Shown piece after piece: positions 35,335 through 46,270 of a stretch of DNA of 64,000 nucleotides (within the stretch, counting starts at the first letter, position 1; each line of letters begins with the position of its first letter). The stretch is from the NCBI GenBank assembly GCA_023101885.1, contig JALPQD010000016.1:8188684-8252683 (forward strand), written 5' to 3'. The notes below the pieces were generated by a model that ran no database searches, was not told the DNA's origin, and saw nothing but the letters and a program-made list of their open reading frames with translations. Source of the stretch: Typhlomys cinereus (lineage: Eukaryota; Chordata; Mammalia; Rodentia; Platacanthomyidae). A program made the position numbers and the translations under genes.

Positions 35335-35755
35335 TTACTATTGCAGTTTGCCTGGATGTTGCAAATAAATTCACAGCCAAACAGCTTTAAGGGAATAAGG
35401 TGGTTTCATTCATTTTCATGAGTCTTGGTTACAGTTCTTCATCCAGCTTGGTAGGAGAGCTTGTACCCCAGTACCAAGAGCCAAGGAAACTGACCATACC
35501 ACTGTCCACAGGGATTGCCGAGAGAAGGACAGATCTCATTTGCCAGACAGCAAGTCTACCAAAGTATGCCAAATCAGTGAGCCAACTAACTCCCTCCATC
35601 TTAACCACCTGTCCAGGGAATGATCTTCTCACATCAATCCATCAACCTTCTACAGGATTGTTCAGGCCTTCCCTTAGCTATTTAGATGTCCTTAAAGCTC
35701 AGCTTTCAATCATTCAAATGACATGTATGTAATCTACCTTGCACACCTACATTAT
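35335..35755 (-). mobile_element. MaLR-like interspersed repeat, copy A
   Basis: GTTACAGTTCTTCATCCAGC, TTGGTAGGAGAGCTTGTACC, CTGTCCACAGGGATTGCCGA. It aligns along its length with 57555-57960, same orientation. Confidence 0.55.
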
Positions 35756-35797
35756 GATTTGTTTCTCAGAGCTTTCATAAAGAACATTAAATCCAGT

Positions 35798-35975
35798 GCC
35801 AGTAAGATGATGAGTGAGCAAAAGTGCTTACTACCAAGGCTGATGACCTGAGTTTGACTTTGGAAGCCCACATAGTAGAAGGAGAGAACTGATTTCTGCA
35901 AGTTGTTCTCTGACCTCCACACATGGACTGTGGCACGTGTGTACATACACACATATATACACTCACAATAAACAA
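35798..35975 (+). mobile_element. B3-like SINE
   Basis: GATGATGAGTGAGCAAAAGT head, GTTCTCTGACCTCCACAC, end CAATAAACAATC. Confidence 0.6.
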
Positions 35976-35984
35976 TCTTTTTAA

Positions 35985-36003
35985 AAAACTTTTTATTTTA
36001 CTC

Positions 36004-36051
<48 letters not shown>

Positions 36052-36263
36052 GACTGTGTGTCCCTGTGGAGGACCAAGGGTAACTTTGGGAATGATCCTT
36101 CTACATCCTTCTTGCTTCTTTCTGGGTTTTCCCAGGCTCCGCCCACCAGGGTGGGAAGTGCAGACTCCACCAATTCCGCCTGGCGTTTTCACGTGGCATC
36201 TGAACTTGGGGAACTTCTTCTGCTTGTGAGGCAGTCTTAACTCCTGAGCTATCTCTCCAGCCC
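35985..36263 (-). mobile_element. Older SINE with a (GA)n insertion
   Basis: The usual (TG)n passes into (GA)n at 36018-36051 before GGACTGTGTGTCCCTGTGG. Flanks share AATCTTT(T)AAA, a possible duplication. Confidence 0.8.
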
Positions 36264-36290
36264 AAGAATCTTTAAAGATAAAGAATACCA

Positions 36291-36565
36291 GGGACAAGAG
36301 AGATGGGTCAGGGGTTAAAAGCCTTTGCCTCCCAAGCAAAGGACCTGAGTTTGGATCCTAGATTCCCATGTCAAAATGCTGGGTGGAAATGGTGGCTTGT
36401 ACTTCCAGCCCGGGAAGGCAAAGCCTGGGAAACCCTAAGGCAAAATAATGAAGTAGAACAAGCAATTCAGGATGATTCCTGATGTCAACCTTGAGCTTCT
36501 AAGCCTATGGAGAGTACACACAATGACTTCTACACACATCCATCCACTCACTTCACATGCAAAAA
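36291..36565 (+). mobile_element. Older SINE, diverged
   Basis: GAGATGGGTCAGGGGTTAAAAG head and GCAATTCAGGATGATTCC body. The tail is weak, without AATAAA. Confidence 0.72.
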
Positions 36566-36704
36566 AACAAAAAACAAATTCAATAACTTCTACAATGATA
36601 GCCAGCATTCCTCCTTTCACTCCTGTGTTTATAGATATAAGCTAACTTATCATGTATAAATCTCCCTTTGCAACTAAACAGGTTGAGATAAAAATGTAGA
36701 ATGC

Positions 36705-36983
36705 GGGGCTGGAGAGGTGGCTCAGGGGTTAAGCCTCCGCCTTGCAGGCGGAAGGTCCTGAGTTCGGATCCCAGATCCCACGTATAGACGCCAGGAGGAA
36801 GCGGGGGCGGCCTGCGCTTCTGGTCCTGGTAGGGCGGAGCCTGTGAATCCCGGGGCCGAAGGAGGTGGAGGCGTCCATGGTGGTTCGCGAGTTCGTCCGT
36901 GGTTCTACACACACACACACACACACACGCGCGCGCGCGCACGCACATGTGCACAGTTGAATTAATAATAAAAAAAAATTTAA
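36705..36983 (+). mobile_element. Young CpG-rich SINE copy 5
   Basis: A box TGGCTCAGGGG at 36718-36728 and B box GAGTTCGGATCCC at 36760-36772. Perfect 15-bp duplication AAAAATGTAGAATGC at 36690-36704 and 36984-36998. The tail has (CA)n then (CG)n before the A-rich end. Confidence 0.92.
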
Positions 36984-37362
36984 AAAAATGTAGAATGCTA
37001 TCTTCATGAAATGAGATTGTGAGTTCCAAGCAGAGCAGAATGCGAATGTACCCACTAGGGACCACTGATTCAGTCTCTTTAGACAGCTTCTGATGTTCAG
37101 TAATATTTTAAAGACTTCACTGTATACAAGAATAGACTGCCTGTTTTTCTTTTATGGGGGGAAATGTATGAATAGTTCCCTTGCTTATATCCTGCAAACA
37201 GGGCAATTTCTTAGAGAAGTCACACGTTCCTGGCGTATTGCCAGATGACCACCAGAAGTCAATACAATGGAAGTTTTTTGGTTCATACACGCTTTGCAAG
37301 TTTTTCTTCTTGTGAATGTTCCAGTCACTTGTCCAACGACTACACCTGAAACATTGTCGTGG

Positions 37363-37487
37363 TTTGAATGTGAATTGTCCTCCACAGTCTCATGTGTTTG
37401 GCTGTTTGGTCCCCGGTTGTTGGTGCTGTTTGGAAATAGCTCTTAGGAGGTGAACATTCTTGGTGAAGGAAGTATGTCCCTGGAATG

Positions 37488-37528
<41 letters not shown>

Positions 37529-37712
37529 ACATTTGATAATCAGACCCTCTCTCACTCTCTGCCTCATGCTGTAACATGAGTCAACAAAGCCTTGTGCTTT
37601 GACTGCCGTGGGCTCCATTCCCTTTGGAATTATAATCCAAATAATAGGGCCTCTCTCCTTTAAGTTGCTTGGGTCAGAATATTTTATCACAACAGAAGAG
37701 TGAGAGAATTTG
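37363..37712 (+). mobile_element. MaLR-type LTR with an internal (TG)n
   Basis: GTGGTTTGAATGTGAATTGTCC start, TTTGGTCCCCGGTTGTTGG, (TG)n 37490-37525, then TTTAAGTTGCTTGGGTCAGA and TTTATCACAACAGAAGAGTG near the end, typical of rodent MaLR LTRs. Confidence 0.7.
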
Positions 37713-38087
37713 GTACTAAGATGTGAAGTGTTGCTGTGAAGCTAAGAGAATCAATGCTCTGATTGAACATACTTAATATTCTTTTTTGCGAACAGACTGT
37801 TATTCAACATGAAGCCCGTGTAATTTACACAGGTTTTGCCGAAGTTGGCTGCAGCATTTCTTGTCACTCACATGGTACCAATTAGCTCTCAGAGTTGTGA
37901 AGGTATCTGCATTTTCTATTTGATAATATCATGTTTCTGTTTATTAGTCATATTGGCCTTTAAAAGTCACCAAGGACAGGAAGGACAAGTGTCGGTTGCT
38001 GGGAGAAAGCCTAGTCACATAATACGACTTCTGCAGCTTGCCACCCTCCTCTTCTTCCATCCTCAGCATTGAGAAATGATGACACAA

Positions 38088-38119
38088 TGTCATTTATGTA
38101 TGTTCAAGGAAAGAAGAAA

Positions 38120-38190
<71 letters not shown>

Positions 38191-38332
38191 CTAAGGTACC
38201 ATGGAGAGGTGAAAGGACAACTTTCAGAAATCAGATCTCTCCTTCCACCATGTGAGCGCTGGAGACTGACTCAGGTTACCAGGTTTGCACACAAGCATCT
38301 CTACGCACTGAGCCATCTCACTGGCCCTCATG
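38088..38332 (-). mobile_element. B3-like SINE containing a long (GA)n
   Basis: (GA)n at 38124-38188, GGTGAAAGGACAACTTTCAG, TGAGCCATCTCACTGGCC. Confidence 0.65.
38124..38188. repeat. (GA)n microsatellite
   Basis: About 32 perfect GA units, the longest perfect dinucleotide purine tract of the window. Confidence 0.95.
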
Positions 38333-39189
38333 AACTGTTTTGTAGTTCTTTCTAGTAGATGAGCCTTTATACTGAACTGTCTGCTTTACCAGGTTTCCAT
38401 GTAAAGCCTCTTTCCAAAGTCTTTTTAACCACAGGTTTGCTCATAGCTATGACTTCTCAAGACGTTTCTCCAGGTCCACAGTGAAAATGCAGGCTTAGCA
38501 TCTTCTCCAAGAGTGTCTGAAGCTTCTCGAACGAGACTTGATCAAGAAGCACTTGCCTAGTCAGGCCTGAATAGCTGCATTTGATCCCCAGCACCAGTAA
38601 CAAAATAAAGAAATCCAAAGGCCTTAAAAAAATGAAAGCTCACAGATAAAAGGTAGATTATCAATTTCAATAGCACATAGAGCTGTCTATGAACATCCCC
38701 TGTGCTTAAGCCTGAGCTTGGGCAGCCTGGCTGAGAACCATCTAGGAACTTTTTTCTTTTTTCCTTTCTTTTAAGGGAGAGTACAAACACAGTCCCCCAC
38801 TACCACAAATTATGCAGTTGAGTTTCCTGCATTTGGGAAATTGCAGGGGTCAACACCTCCGGAGTGCAATGGATGAGCCTCGCTCTGGGATAACTACCTT
38901 TATGACCATGGTATCCCTCATGCCAGGTAGGTTTAGGAATTTCTGCTCTGGCTCAGGTATAAGGTCATTTTGTAGGTCAGCTGCATGGTGCCGGAAGACA
39001 TGCATAGATTTCTCCCAGGCCAGGGAATGGAATGGGAAATGTTGTGCACAGACTCACTGTTGGGGTGTGCTTTTGAGATCAACACCTACAGAAAGGGAGG
39101 AAACAGCAGGGTTGAGTCCTTTGGCTCAGAAGCAGAAATGATTGTGGAGTTGTCCTTATTTGGAGAAAAGTGATCTGGCTTTTTAGAAT

Positions 39190-39223
39190 AATTTTGTATG
39201 TATGTACTTGTATATGTGTGTGT

Positions 39224-39277
<54 letters not shown>

Positions 39278-39405
39278 ACCTGAAAAAGCCCAAGGGTGAC
39301 ATTGCGAATCCTGGATTGCTCTACTTTCTTGCTTTGCTCTAGGGATTCCTAGGCTCTATCTTCCAAGGCTGGAATAGTAGGCCATTGCCATATCTGCTCC
39401 ACATT
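39190..39405 (-). mobile_element. Older SINE, partial
   Basis: (TG)n-rich tail at 39215-39272, GCCCAAGGGTGACATTGC body. It is truncated before the tRNA-like head and followed directly by a second copy. Confidence 0.72.
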
Positions 39406-39412
39406 TAAAAAA

Positions 39413-39437
39413 ACCTTTTATTTATTTATCTAATTTA

Positions 39438-39480
<43 letters not shown>

Positions 39481-39717
39481 AGAGGATACTGTGTGTCCCT
39501 GTGGAGTCTAAAGAGTGTCTTTGGAATCATCCTGGATTGCTTCTATCTCCTTTTTGCTTCGATCTGGGATTTCCCAGGCTCTGCCCACTAGGGCAGACAG
39601 TGCAGGCTGCTGCCGTTTTTTTTCTGCCTGGCATTTTTATGTGGGATTTGGGATCTGAACTCACAATGTTCTGCTTGTGAGGCAGAGTCTTACCCTTTAA
39701 GCAATCTCTCCAGCCTC
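39413..39717 (-). mobile_element. Older SINE inserted beside another
   Basis: TTTATTTATTTATC tail, (TG)n 39439-39478, CAGAGGATACTGTGTGTCC, head complement CAATCTCTCCAGCC. It probably interrupts the 39190-39405 copy. Confidence 0.82.
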
Positions 39718-41558
39718 CACCCCATATTTTTGTGTGTGATTTGCTTATAAGTCAAAGGACAGAGACCTGGCTTTTATATCTCCACAGTGACTCTCACCCT
39801 GTCCAGCCAAGTGACAGCTGGGGCAGCTGAATGCTTTGGTGGACAGTCAATGATGAAACATGCTATGGTTTGGATCTGGGGACCAAGACTCATGTGTTGA
39901 AGGCTAGAAGAATGTACAGAGGTAAGGCTTTTAAAAAGTCAATGGATCATGAGGACTTTGACCTCTCTCTGTGGGTTCGGGGGTGGCAGAATCTGGGAGG
40001 TGGACCTTGTTGGAGGAGCTCACTGGAGCTGTGCCCTGGAAGGACATGTCTTGTCCCTCCCTATCCCTTTCTTCGATTCCCCTGTTACCTGTAAGCCACA
40101 AGGCAAAACAGCTTTTTTTGGAGGGGTATTTATTTATTTATTTTTTCCACTCATACAAAATTAATAGGTACCCCGTCCCCTCCCTGCCTCTCCCCCTCCC
40201 TGGATCCCCTTGCTTCCTCCCTCCTTTTCTCCTTCCTTTCCCTCCTCCCTCCCTTTCTCCTAGTGCCCCTCCCCCCATCCTTTAGTGTGCATGTCAAACT
40301 TCCCTCTAGGTCCTCCTCTCTGATGAGGTGTTAGGAATCAGTAGCATTGTCTAGAGCTCTTTTTTGTGTTCCCCTTTAGTATAGGAACACTATTGTGGCT
40401 GTTAATCCCTTGCCTCTAAGGTAGACTATGGGGGGGAGTCAATGCTATGTCGGTCATTGTGCAGGTCATGCAAAGTCCTATTGTGATTACTTCGGCCCTA
40501 ACTTGTGTAGAATATCTTGCATATCATTGATCCTCCTCTTCCGCAAATTTCCTTGAGCTTTAGGATAGGGAGAGATTAGGCTGGCCTGGTTCTAGGTGAT
40601 TAATATAGGGTCTCTGCTGTTCTGAATTATGGTTCGTTGTTTGTTTTTTTTTTTTTCCAGTTTTGCTGTTCCTGCACCGCCCTTGGCTCCATCCTGATGG
40701 GTATTGGATGTCACCTCCTAGCCAGAGATAAAAGGCTGTTAAAATAGAATCTTACGATAAGAGTAGATTCAAAGGTAGATGGAATAAGAGTAAGAGACTA
40801 TGGTGAGGAGGGGTCAGTCTCCCATTTGCAGGATGGTTACCATCTATCTGCCAGTCTCTATGCCCTCCCTGACTGGTGAGATCAAACCCCATCAGTTGCA
40901 AGTGACCAGGAAGGAAAGTCTGTGAGCTTATCCAGATGTCTCACTACTTACTTGCAGTACTAGATGGTGACCTATGTTCTCTGCTGTAGCATGATCCCCT
41001 CTCTCGTTTCTGGTGGGGCCCTCCTTCCCCTTCCCTGCTGTTTATAATCTTTGTAATTACTATAAGTATTACAGAGATTTATCTTTGAGTGTGTCACTAA
41101 GTGGGTTTGGTACTAGGATCCACCAATTAGGGAGTACATTCGGCACTTAATTTTCTGTGTCTGAGATACTTCACTCAATATAATTTTTTCTAATTCCACC
41201 TATTTCCGGCAAATTTCATTAATTCATCTTTTTTGATGGCTGAGTAGTATTCCATTGTATAAATGTACCACATTTTCCCTATCCACTTGTCAACTATTAG
41301 GCATTTGGGTTGATTCCATGACTTTGCTATTGTAAACAGTGCTACTATGAACATGGTTATGCTTGTGCCATTGAGGTGAATTTTTGCTGTATGGGGGATT
41401 ATTCCCAAAAATGGAATAGCAGTGTCATATGGCATTTCAATCTTTAACTTTTTTAAGAATTGCTAGACTGCTCGCCAGAGTGGTTGTATAAGCCTGCATT
41501 CCCACCAGCAATGTAGGAGGGTTCCTTTCTCGCCACATCCTCTTCAGCATTTGGTGTT

Positions 41559-41630
41559 TTTTTTTTTTTTTAACATTTTTTATTATCTCCGCTCATACAA
41601 ACTTAATAGGTACACCGGTTCCCTCCCTCC
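41559..41630 (-). mobile_element. Very short (72-bp) L1 3'-end insertion
   Basis: A T-run, then TTATTATCTCCGCTCATACA and ACTTAATAGGTACACCGG, CCCTCCCTCC. This is the complement of the extreme L1 3' end. It interrupts the host ORF2 and is flanked by TGGTGTT at 41552-41558 and 41631-41637. Confidence 0.82.
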
Positions 41631-41808
41631 TGGTGTTGTTTGTATTGTGGATTTTTGCCATCCTGACTGGGGTGAGATGATATCTCAGGGAGGTTTTGAT
41701 TTGCATTTCCCTGATAGCTAAGGATGCAGAGCATTTTTTAAGATATTTGTTAGACATTTCAATTTCGTCCCTGGTAAAATTTCTTTTAAGTTCCAAGGCC
41801 CATTTTTT

Positions 41809-42335
41809 TTCTTTTGTAAGTAATTAATTTTTTTAAATGAAAATTATAATTTTTTAATACATTTTTCATTATTTCCGCTCATACAAACTCAATAGGTAGA
41901 CCAGTTCCCTCCCTCCCTCCTCCTCCCCCCGAACCCCGTGCTCCCCCCCTCCCTCCCCATCCCCCAGTGCCTCCCCCCCAATTCCCAGAGAGTCCTTTAT
42001 TGTGCATGCCTAACTCTCCTCTTGGTCCTCCTCTCCGATGATGTACAAGGACCCAGTTGCATTTCCCTGAACCCTTTCTCATGTTCCCCTTAAGCATAGG
42101 AACACTACTGTGGCTGTCAATCCCTTGCCTCCAAGGATCTTGGTGCCTTTAGAAGATGCTAGACTTTGTGAGGTCAATAGTGTGTTGGACGTTGTGCAGG
42201 GCATGCAAAGTCCTATTATGATTGCTTCGGCCCTAACTAGTGTGGAGAATCTTGCAAATCATTGCTCCTCCCATCCTTTTGCTCTTATACTCTTACCGCC
42301 CCCTCTTCCGCAAATGTCCCTGAGCTTCAGGATGG
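41809..42335 (-). mobile_element. 5'-truncated L1 3' UTR nested in L1 ORF2
   Basis: About 527 bp of L1 3' UTR including the C-rich (complement of G-rich) tract at 41907-41980. Flanked by CCAAGGCCCATTTTTT at 41793-41808 and 42336-42351. Removing insert and one repeat restores the ORF2 reading ...GPIKKWALELKRNF.... Confidence 0.93.
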
Positions 42336-43069
42336 CCAAGGCCCATTTTTTAATTGGGCCATTTGTTTCCTTGGTGTTTAGTTTTCTGAGTTCTTTGTGC
42401 ACTCTGGATAATAGAGCTCTATCAGATATGTGGTTAGTGAAAATTTTCTTCCATTCTGTGGGTTGCCTTTTTGCTCTGGTTACAATGTCTTTATCTGAAC
42501 AAAAGCTCTTTAATTTCATAAGATCCCATCTGTTGAGTGTTGGTTGTAGTGACTGTGCTATTGGATTTCCGATTAGGAACTGTTGGCCTAGTCCAATCAG
42601 CTCAAGGGAGTTCCCTACTCTTTCAACTAAGGTTTTTATAGTCTCTGGCCTTATATTGAGGTCTTTGATTCATTTGGAATTAAGTCTTGTATATGGTCAC
42701 AAATACGGGTCAAGTTTTAATCTTCTGCATGTGGACATCCAGTTTTGCCAGCACCATTTGTTGAAGATGCTGTTCTTTTTCCATTGGATTTTTTGGGCCC
42801 CTTTGTCAAAGATCAAATGGCTGTAATTGTGTGGGCTTATATCTGGGTCCTCAACCCTTATCCATTGATCTTTGTGTCTATTTTGGAGCCAGTACTAGAC
42901 TGGCAAACAGCTTTGTTCTTCTATTTTACCTCATCCCAGAAATGGTGGAGCCATATGACTCTTGGTTTGAAACCTCTGAAATCATGAGCCCAAACAATAT
43001 TTTCCTCCTCTAAGTTGATTTTCTTGGCCATTCTGTTTGACAGCAACAAGTTCACTGATACATTGGTAT

Positions 43070-43615
43070 CTGTGGCAGGGTATCTGAGCAATACACCACA
43101 GTACCCACTAGTTGCCTGCAGAAATTGTGGGAGGAAAATACATGTGAGGTGTATGAACACGTTTTGTGTGTGAGCATGATTTGTGTAAATGGATGCATGT
43201 GTACGCATGCATACTCCAGATGGAGTCTGTGGAGGGGCATGGATTGGAGGTGCACTTGGGGTGATTCTGTGGGAGCGTAACCTTGTTTTGTGAATATGTG
43301 AAAGTCAGTGTGTTGTGTGTCTGTGTCGATATTGCGTGCGTTTGCATACATGCATTTTCTGTGGGGGAGTGCTAGGGCATGGATGTGTGTTGGTTACTAA
43401 AATACAAGGAAAGAAGCTGTGTGACTCCCTGTCCCTGAATAAGACTGAGCAGACTGGGCTGAGCTGGAAGAGACTTGGGTAACTTCCGGTGGCTTTTGGT
43501 GAGGAGGGGTCATGCTCATGAATAAAAGCACTATAACCTGCGATGACTCTATCTTTAAACCAGGGCCTTTAATATCCTTATGCTATGGTTTGAAGGTCCT
43601 CTCAAAACTCAGTTT
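43070..43615. other. Intergenic, unassigned
   Basis: Rich in TG-type alternation (43140-43360) without a clean repeat unit. No gene was recognised. Confidence 0.45.
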
Positions 43616-43619
43616 TAAA

Positions 43620-43910
43620 TAGGACGGCTCAGAGGTAAAAGCCTTTGACTTGCAATCAAAAGAACCTAAGTTCAGATCCCTAAGGACAGATACCTTGTAA
43701 ACATGCGGGGTGGATACAGCAGCAGTCTGTAAGTCAGAACCTGGAAGGGAGAGCCTGGAAAACCCCAGAGAAAGCAATAAGGAGGCAAAGAAATCCAGGA
43801 TGATTCCCCATGTCTTGGGTCTCCACAGGCGTACACTCTTGTACACATGCTAACACATAAACGTAAGTCTACCCATGCACAAACACTCACACACACACAA
43901 AACCTCATTT
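43620..43910 (+). mobile_element. Older SINE, 5'-truncated
   Basis: Begins at GGACGGCTCAGAGG; body AAAGAAATCCAGGATGATTCC; (CA)n near the end. Confidence 0.72.
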
Positions 43911-43929
43911 AAATTTAACTGCCACTGTA

Positions 43930-44370
43930 ACAGTACAAAGAGCTGAATCTTTGTTTTTAACGTATTAAAAGGATTTTATAGGATCTGCTCAGAAAAGTTT
44001 ATATACCATACAAACTATTCACGTGATACAAAACCATTTTTTCGGTGTCTTTTCAACTGAGAAGAATTCTGTTCAGCACTGAGCTGGTTCATACTGAGCG
44101 AGCTTTGCTTTCAGTTTTTTTTTTTTTCTTCTACAGTGGCTTCATATTTCTCTTTTATCTCTGATAATTCTAGATGAAGCAGCTGTATTTCTGGATTTTC
44201 TGGAATAGCAACTTCTAAATAATGCTTTAAAAAGTCCAAAGCACTAGTAGGCTTCTCTTGTTCTTCATACAAGCTACCAACACTTTCTTCAGTGTGTTGA
44301 GCACCCCAGATTTTTCCAAATACCTCTGGAACTGCTTGCGTTTAGAGGCTGTGGATTTGTAGTGGGCCAT
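43930..44370 (-). pseudogene. MYCBP: MYCBP (AMY-1) processed pseudogene
   Basis: Intronless minus-strand copy of the c-Myc-binding protein mRNA. The ATG (complement of 44368-44370) opens MAHYKSTASKRKQFQRYLEK and SGVLNTLKKVLVA. A single missing T in the following LYEE codons shifts the frame. The other frame then continues YEEQEKPTSALDFLKHY, ENPEIQLLHLELSE and IKEKYEATVEE, and stops early after KARSV. A 3' UTR-like segment (ATGGTTTTGTATCACGTGAA, TATGGTATATAAACTTTTCT) continues to about 43930. The parent, about 103 residues, binds MYC and AKAPs. Frameshift, lack of introns and loss of the C-terminus show it is dead. Confidence 0.92.
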
Positions 44371-44390
44371 AGTGATCGCAAATCTTTTTT

Positions 44391-44665
44391 TTTTAAATTT
44401 TTATTTCACTTATTTATTTGTTTGTTTGTTTATTTGTTGTGTATCAGAGGGCACTGTGTGCCCTGTAGAGGACCAAGGGTGACTTTGGGAATCATCCTGG
44501 ATTACTTCTACCTATTTTTGCTTCACTCTGGGATTTCCCGGGCTCTATCCACCAGAGCCAAATGTGCAGGCCACCACAGTTTTTTTACGTTGGACCTGGG
44601 ATCTGAACTCAGGATCTTCTGCTTGTAAGACAGAATCTTAATCCCTGAGCCCATCTCTCCAGCCC
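44391..44665 (-). mobile_element. Older SINE next to the MYCBP pseudogene
   Basis: Tail ATTTATTTGTTTGTTTG, CAGAGGGCACTGTGTGCC body, head complement CCATCTCTCCAGCCC. It sits immediately upstream of the pseudogene start codon. Confidence 0.85.
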
Positions 44666-44669
44666 AAGA

Positions 44670-45150
44670 GCCAAACCTTTAAGAAGCAATTATGTCATGA
44701 CACACTGCTCCATGAGTGGATTAATGCCCTGAGCACGAATGAGAAGGATGAGTACAGCTATGTTTCCATCTGTTCTGCACATGCTCACTTGCCCTTCTGT
44801 TACGAGTATGCAGGCATCTCCCATGCTTCCTGTCTGAGGGATTCTGCCACAGTAGTAGAACATAGGCTAAGGCACCCCACAGCCCTGGTTCTCTCACCCA
44901 GCGTTCCCCAGAGAAAGACAAAGCTCGTCACACAAGCCTGGCTCTGGAAGGAGGCAGAAGAGGGACATTGTGAAGGACTGTCCCTTACCAGGTTGGCAAA
45001 ACATCTCCTGAGACCTCACAGAGCATGCTGGCCTCTGACCCTAGGGAGACTACTGCTACTGACCCACAGAGCATCTTCAAACATTTTCCAGTGTATTTGC
45101 AGTTACGAGAAAAAGTGCACTCCACCTGATGATTATAGGGGATATACTGA
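44670..45150. other. Intergenic, possible old LTR debris
   Basis: CCATGAGTGGATTAATGCCC near 44711 recalls MLT1-type internal motifs. Too diverged to assign. Confidence 0.35.
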
Positions 45151-45165
45151 CTGATTTCTTTTTCT

Positions 45166-45419
45166 ATTTTATTTATTTATTTATTGGGCATGCATACGTG
45201 TGTATGTGTGTGTGTATGTATATGTGTGCGTGTAGAACCACGGGCGAATTCGGGAACCACTATGGACTGCCTCCACCTCCTCCTTGTTTACTCTGCCCCG
45301 GGATTCACAGGCTCCGCCCCACCAGGACCAGAAACGCCGGCCGCCCCCGCTTCCGCCCGGCACACGGGGTCTAGGATCTACAAGGCAGAGGCTTAACCTC
45401 TGAGCCACCTCTCCAGCTC
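45166..45419 (-). mobile_element. Young CpG-rich SINE copy 6
   Basis: Duplication CTGATTTCTTTTTCT at 45151-45165 and 45420-45434. Shorter than its sisters because part of the middle (GTCTATACGTGGGATC region) is deleted around 45360. Confidence 0.9.
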
Positions 45420-45429
45420 CTGATTTCTT

Positions 45430-45640
45430 TTTCTAAAGAGACAGAGTTTTACTATGCTGCCCAGGCTGATTCTGATTCCTCAAGCAATCCTTCTGCCTCA
45501 GCTTCCCCAAGGTATATGTCAGCACAATTGATTTAATAACTCTTTCTTTTAGACTTTTTTTTTTTTGGTGGTGTTGAAGATTGAACCCAGGACCTTGTGC
45601 ATTCCAGGCCAGCACTATATATCCCCAGCTTCATAGGTAG
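45430..45640 (-). mobile_element. B4-like composite SINE
   Basis: Complement of B1 (CTATGCTGCCCAGGCTGATT) followed by complement of an ID head (ATTGAACCCAGGACCTTGTG). Confidence 0.68.
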
Positions 45641-46270
45641 TTTAAAAAAGTTTCATTAATGGGGTCCTCTGGCTCCCTGTTGGCCCCTGGGTGACATGAG
45701 TCATCCTTGTTCCACCATACACAAGTGTTCTAGCATTCCTACTGGTTAGAGTAATGGCCAGGCTAGCCCTGGACTCATGCCACCCGCTTGCAGAACAGGC
45801 AGGAGAGTGGCAAACATGCTTGTGAGCACCTGTGTGTTCCCGGTGCTGTGCCAGGGGCCGTGGGTCGCGTGGAGGCTGGTACGGTCCATCGCATGAGGAG
45901 ACATTACATGGAGGAGGGTCTAGGAACCTGGAATGGTGAGGGGTGCTTCTGCATGGGGTCCAGGAGAGGGGGTAGAGAGCGGGCAGGGGTGAACAGGAAG
46001 GGGTGTCTTACAGACAGGCCCTTTACAGCTCTCTGTCTGAGAAACAAGGGCGGGGCTCTGTTGTGTGCCCCATGCATGTGTGAGCACTGGCCCCAGTTGG
46101 TGGACTGCCTCTTCCAGTTGCACATAGTGTCCTTCCACTAGCCCACTGTTTCGCCAATCAGTTCTTTCTTCTGGCTGCTTTGGCTGGATCATCCTGCCCT
46201 GCTGTGAGGGTTGCTGGTATAAGGCCCAGGCCCCACAGTAAGCTGGACCTGAGATGAGAAGGCCAGAAGG
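45640..46270. other. Intergenic, unassigned
   Basis: Open frames at 45788-46141 (+) and 45920-46291 (-) overlap each other and look like no known protein. Confidence 0.45.

Larger units (their letters stand above)
40116..42901 (-). mobile_element. L1 retrotransposon, 3' half (ORF2 C-terminus and 3' UTR), interrupted twice
   Basis: Minus-strand frames show ORF2 C-terminal signatures: IKLKSFCSDK-like and RQPTEWKKIFTNH (42259-42519), then [20 protein letters not shown] and [12 protein letters not shown] (41640-41796), then FTIAKSWNQPKC and IYTMEYYSAIKKDE (41190-41435). The 3' UTR and tail run to about 40116. A near-perfect duplication GGCAAA(A)CAGCTTT flanks it (40102-40115 and 42902-42914). 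It is 5'-truncated and carries two later L1 insertions. Confidence 0.93.
39857..43065 (+). mobile_element. MaLR-type LTR split by the L1 cluster
   Basis: Left part 39857-40115: GCTATGGTTTGGATCTGGGG, CATGTGTTGAAGGC. Right part 42902-43065: AACCTCTGAAATCATGAGCC, CTCCTCTAAGTTGATTTTCT, GACAGCAACAAG. Removing 40116-42901 and one duplication restores a continuous LTR. Confidence 0.7.

Noticed and set aside
36718..36772. tRNA genes (A and B boxes)
   Set aside because: The boxes belong to tRNA-derived SINE heads; no cloverleaf with a paired acceptor stem is seen.
42110..42826. 238-codon plus-strand open frame
   Set aside because: It is antisense to L1 ORF2, which is read on the minus strand in the same place with clear ORF2 motifs.
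43930..44370. Functional MYCBP gene
   Set aside because: No introns, one-base frameshift and early stop; a processed pseudogene.
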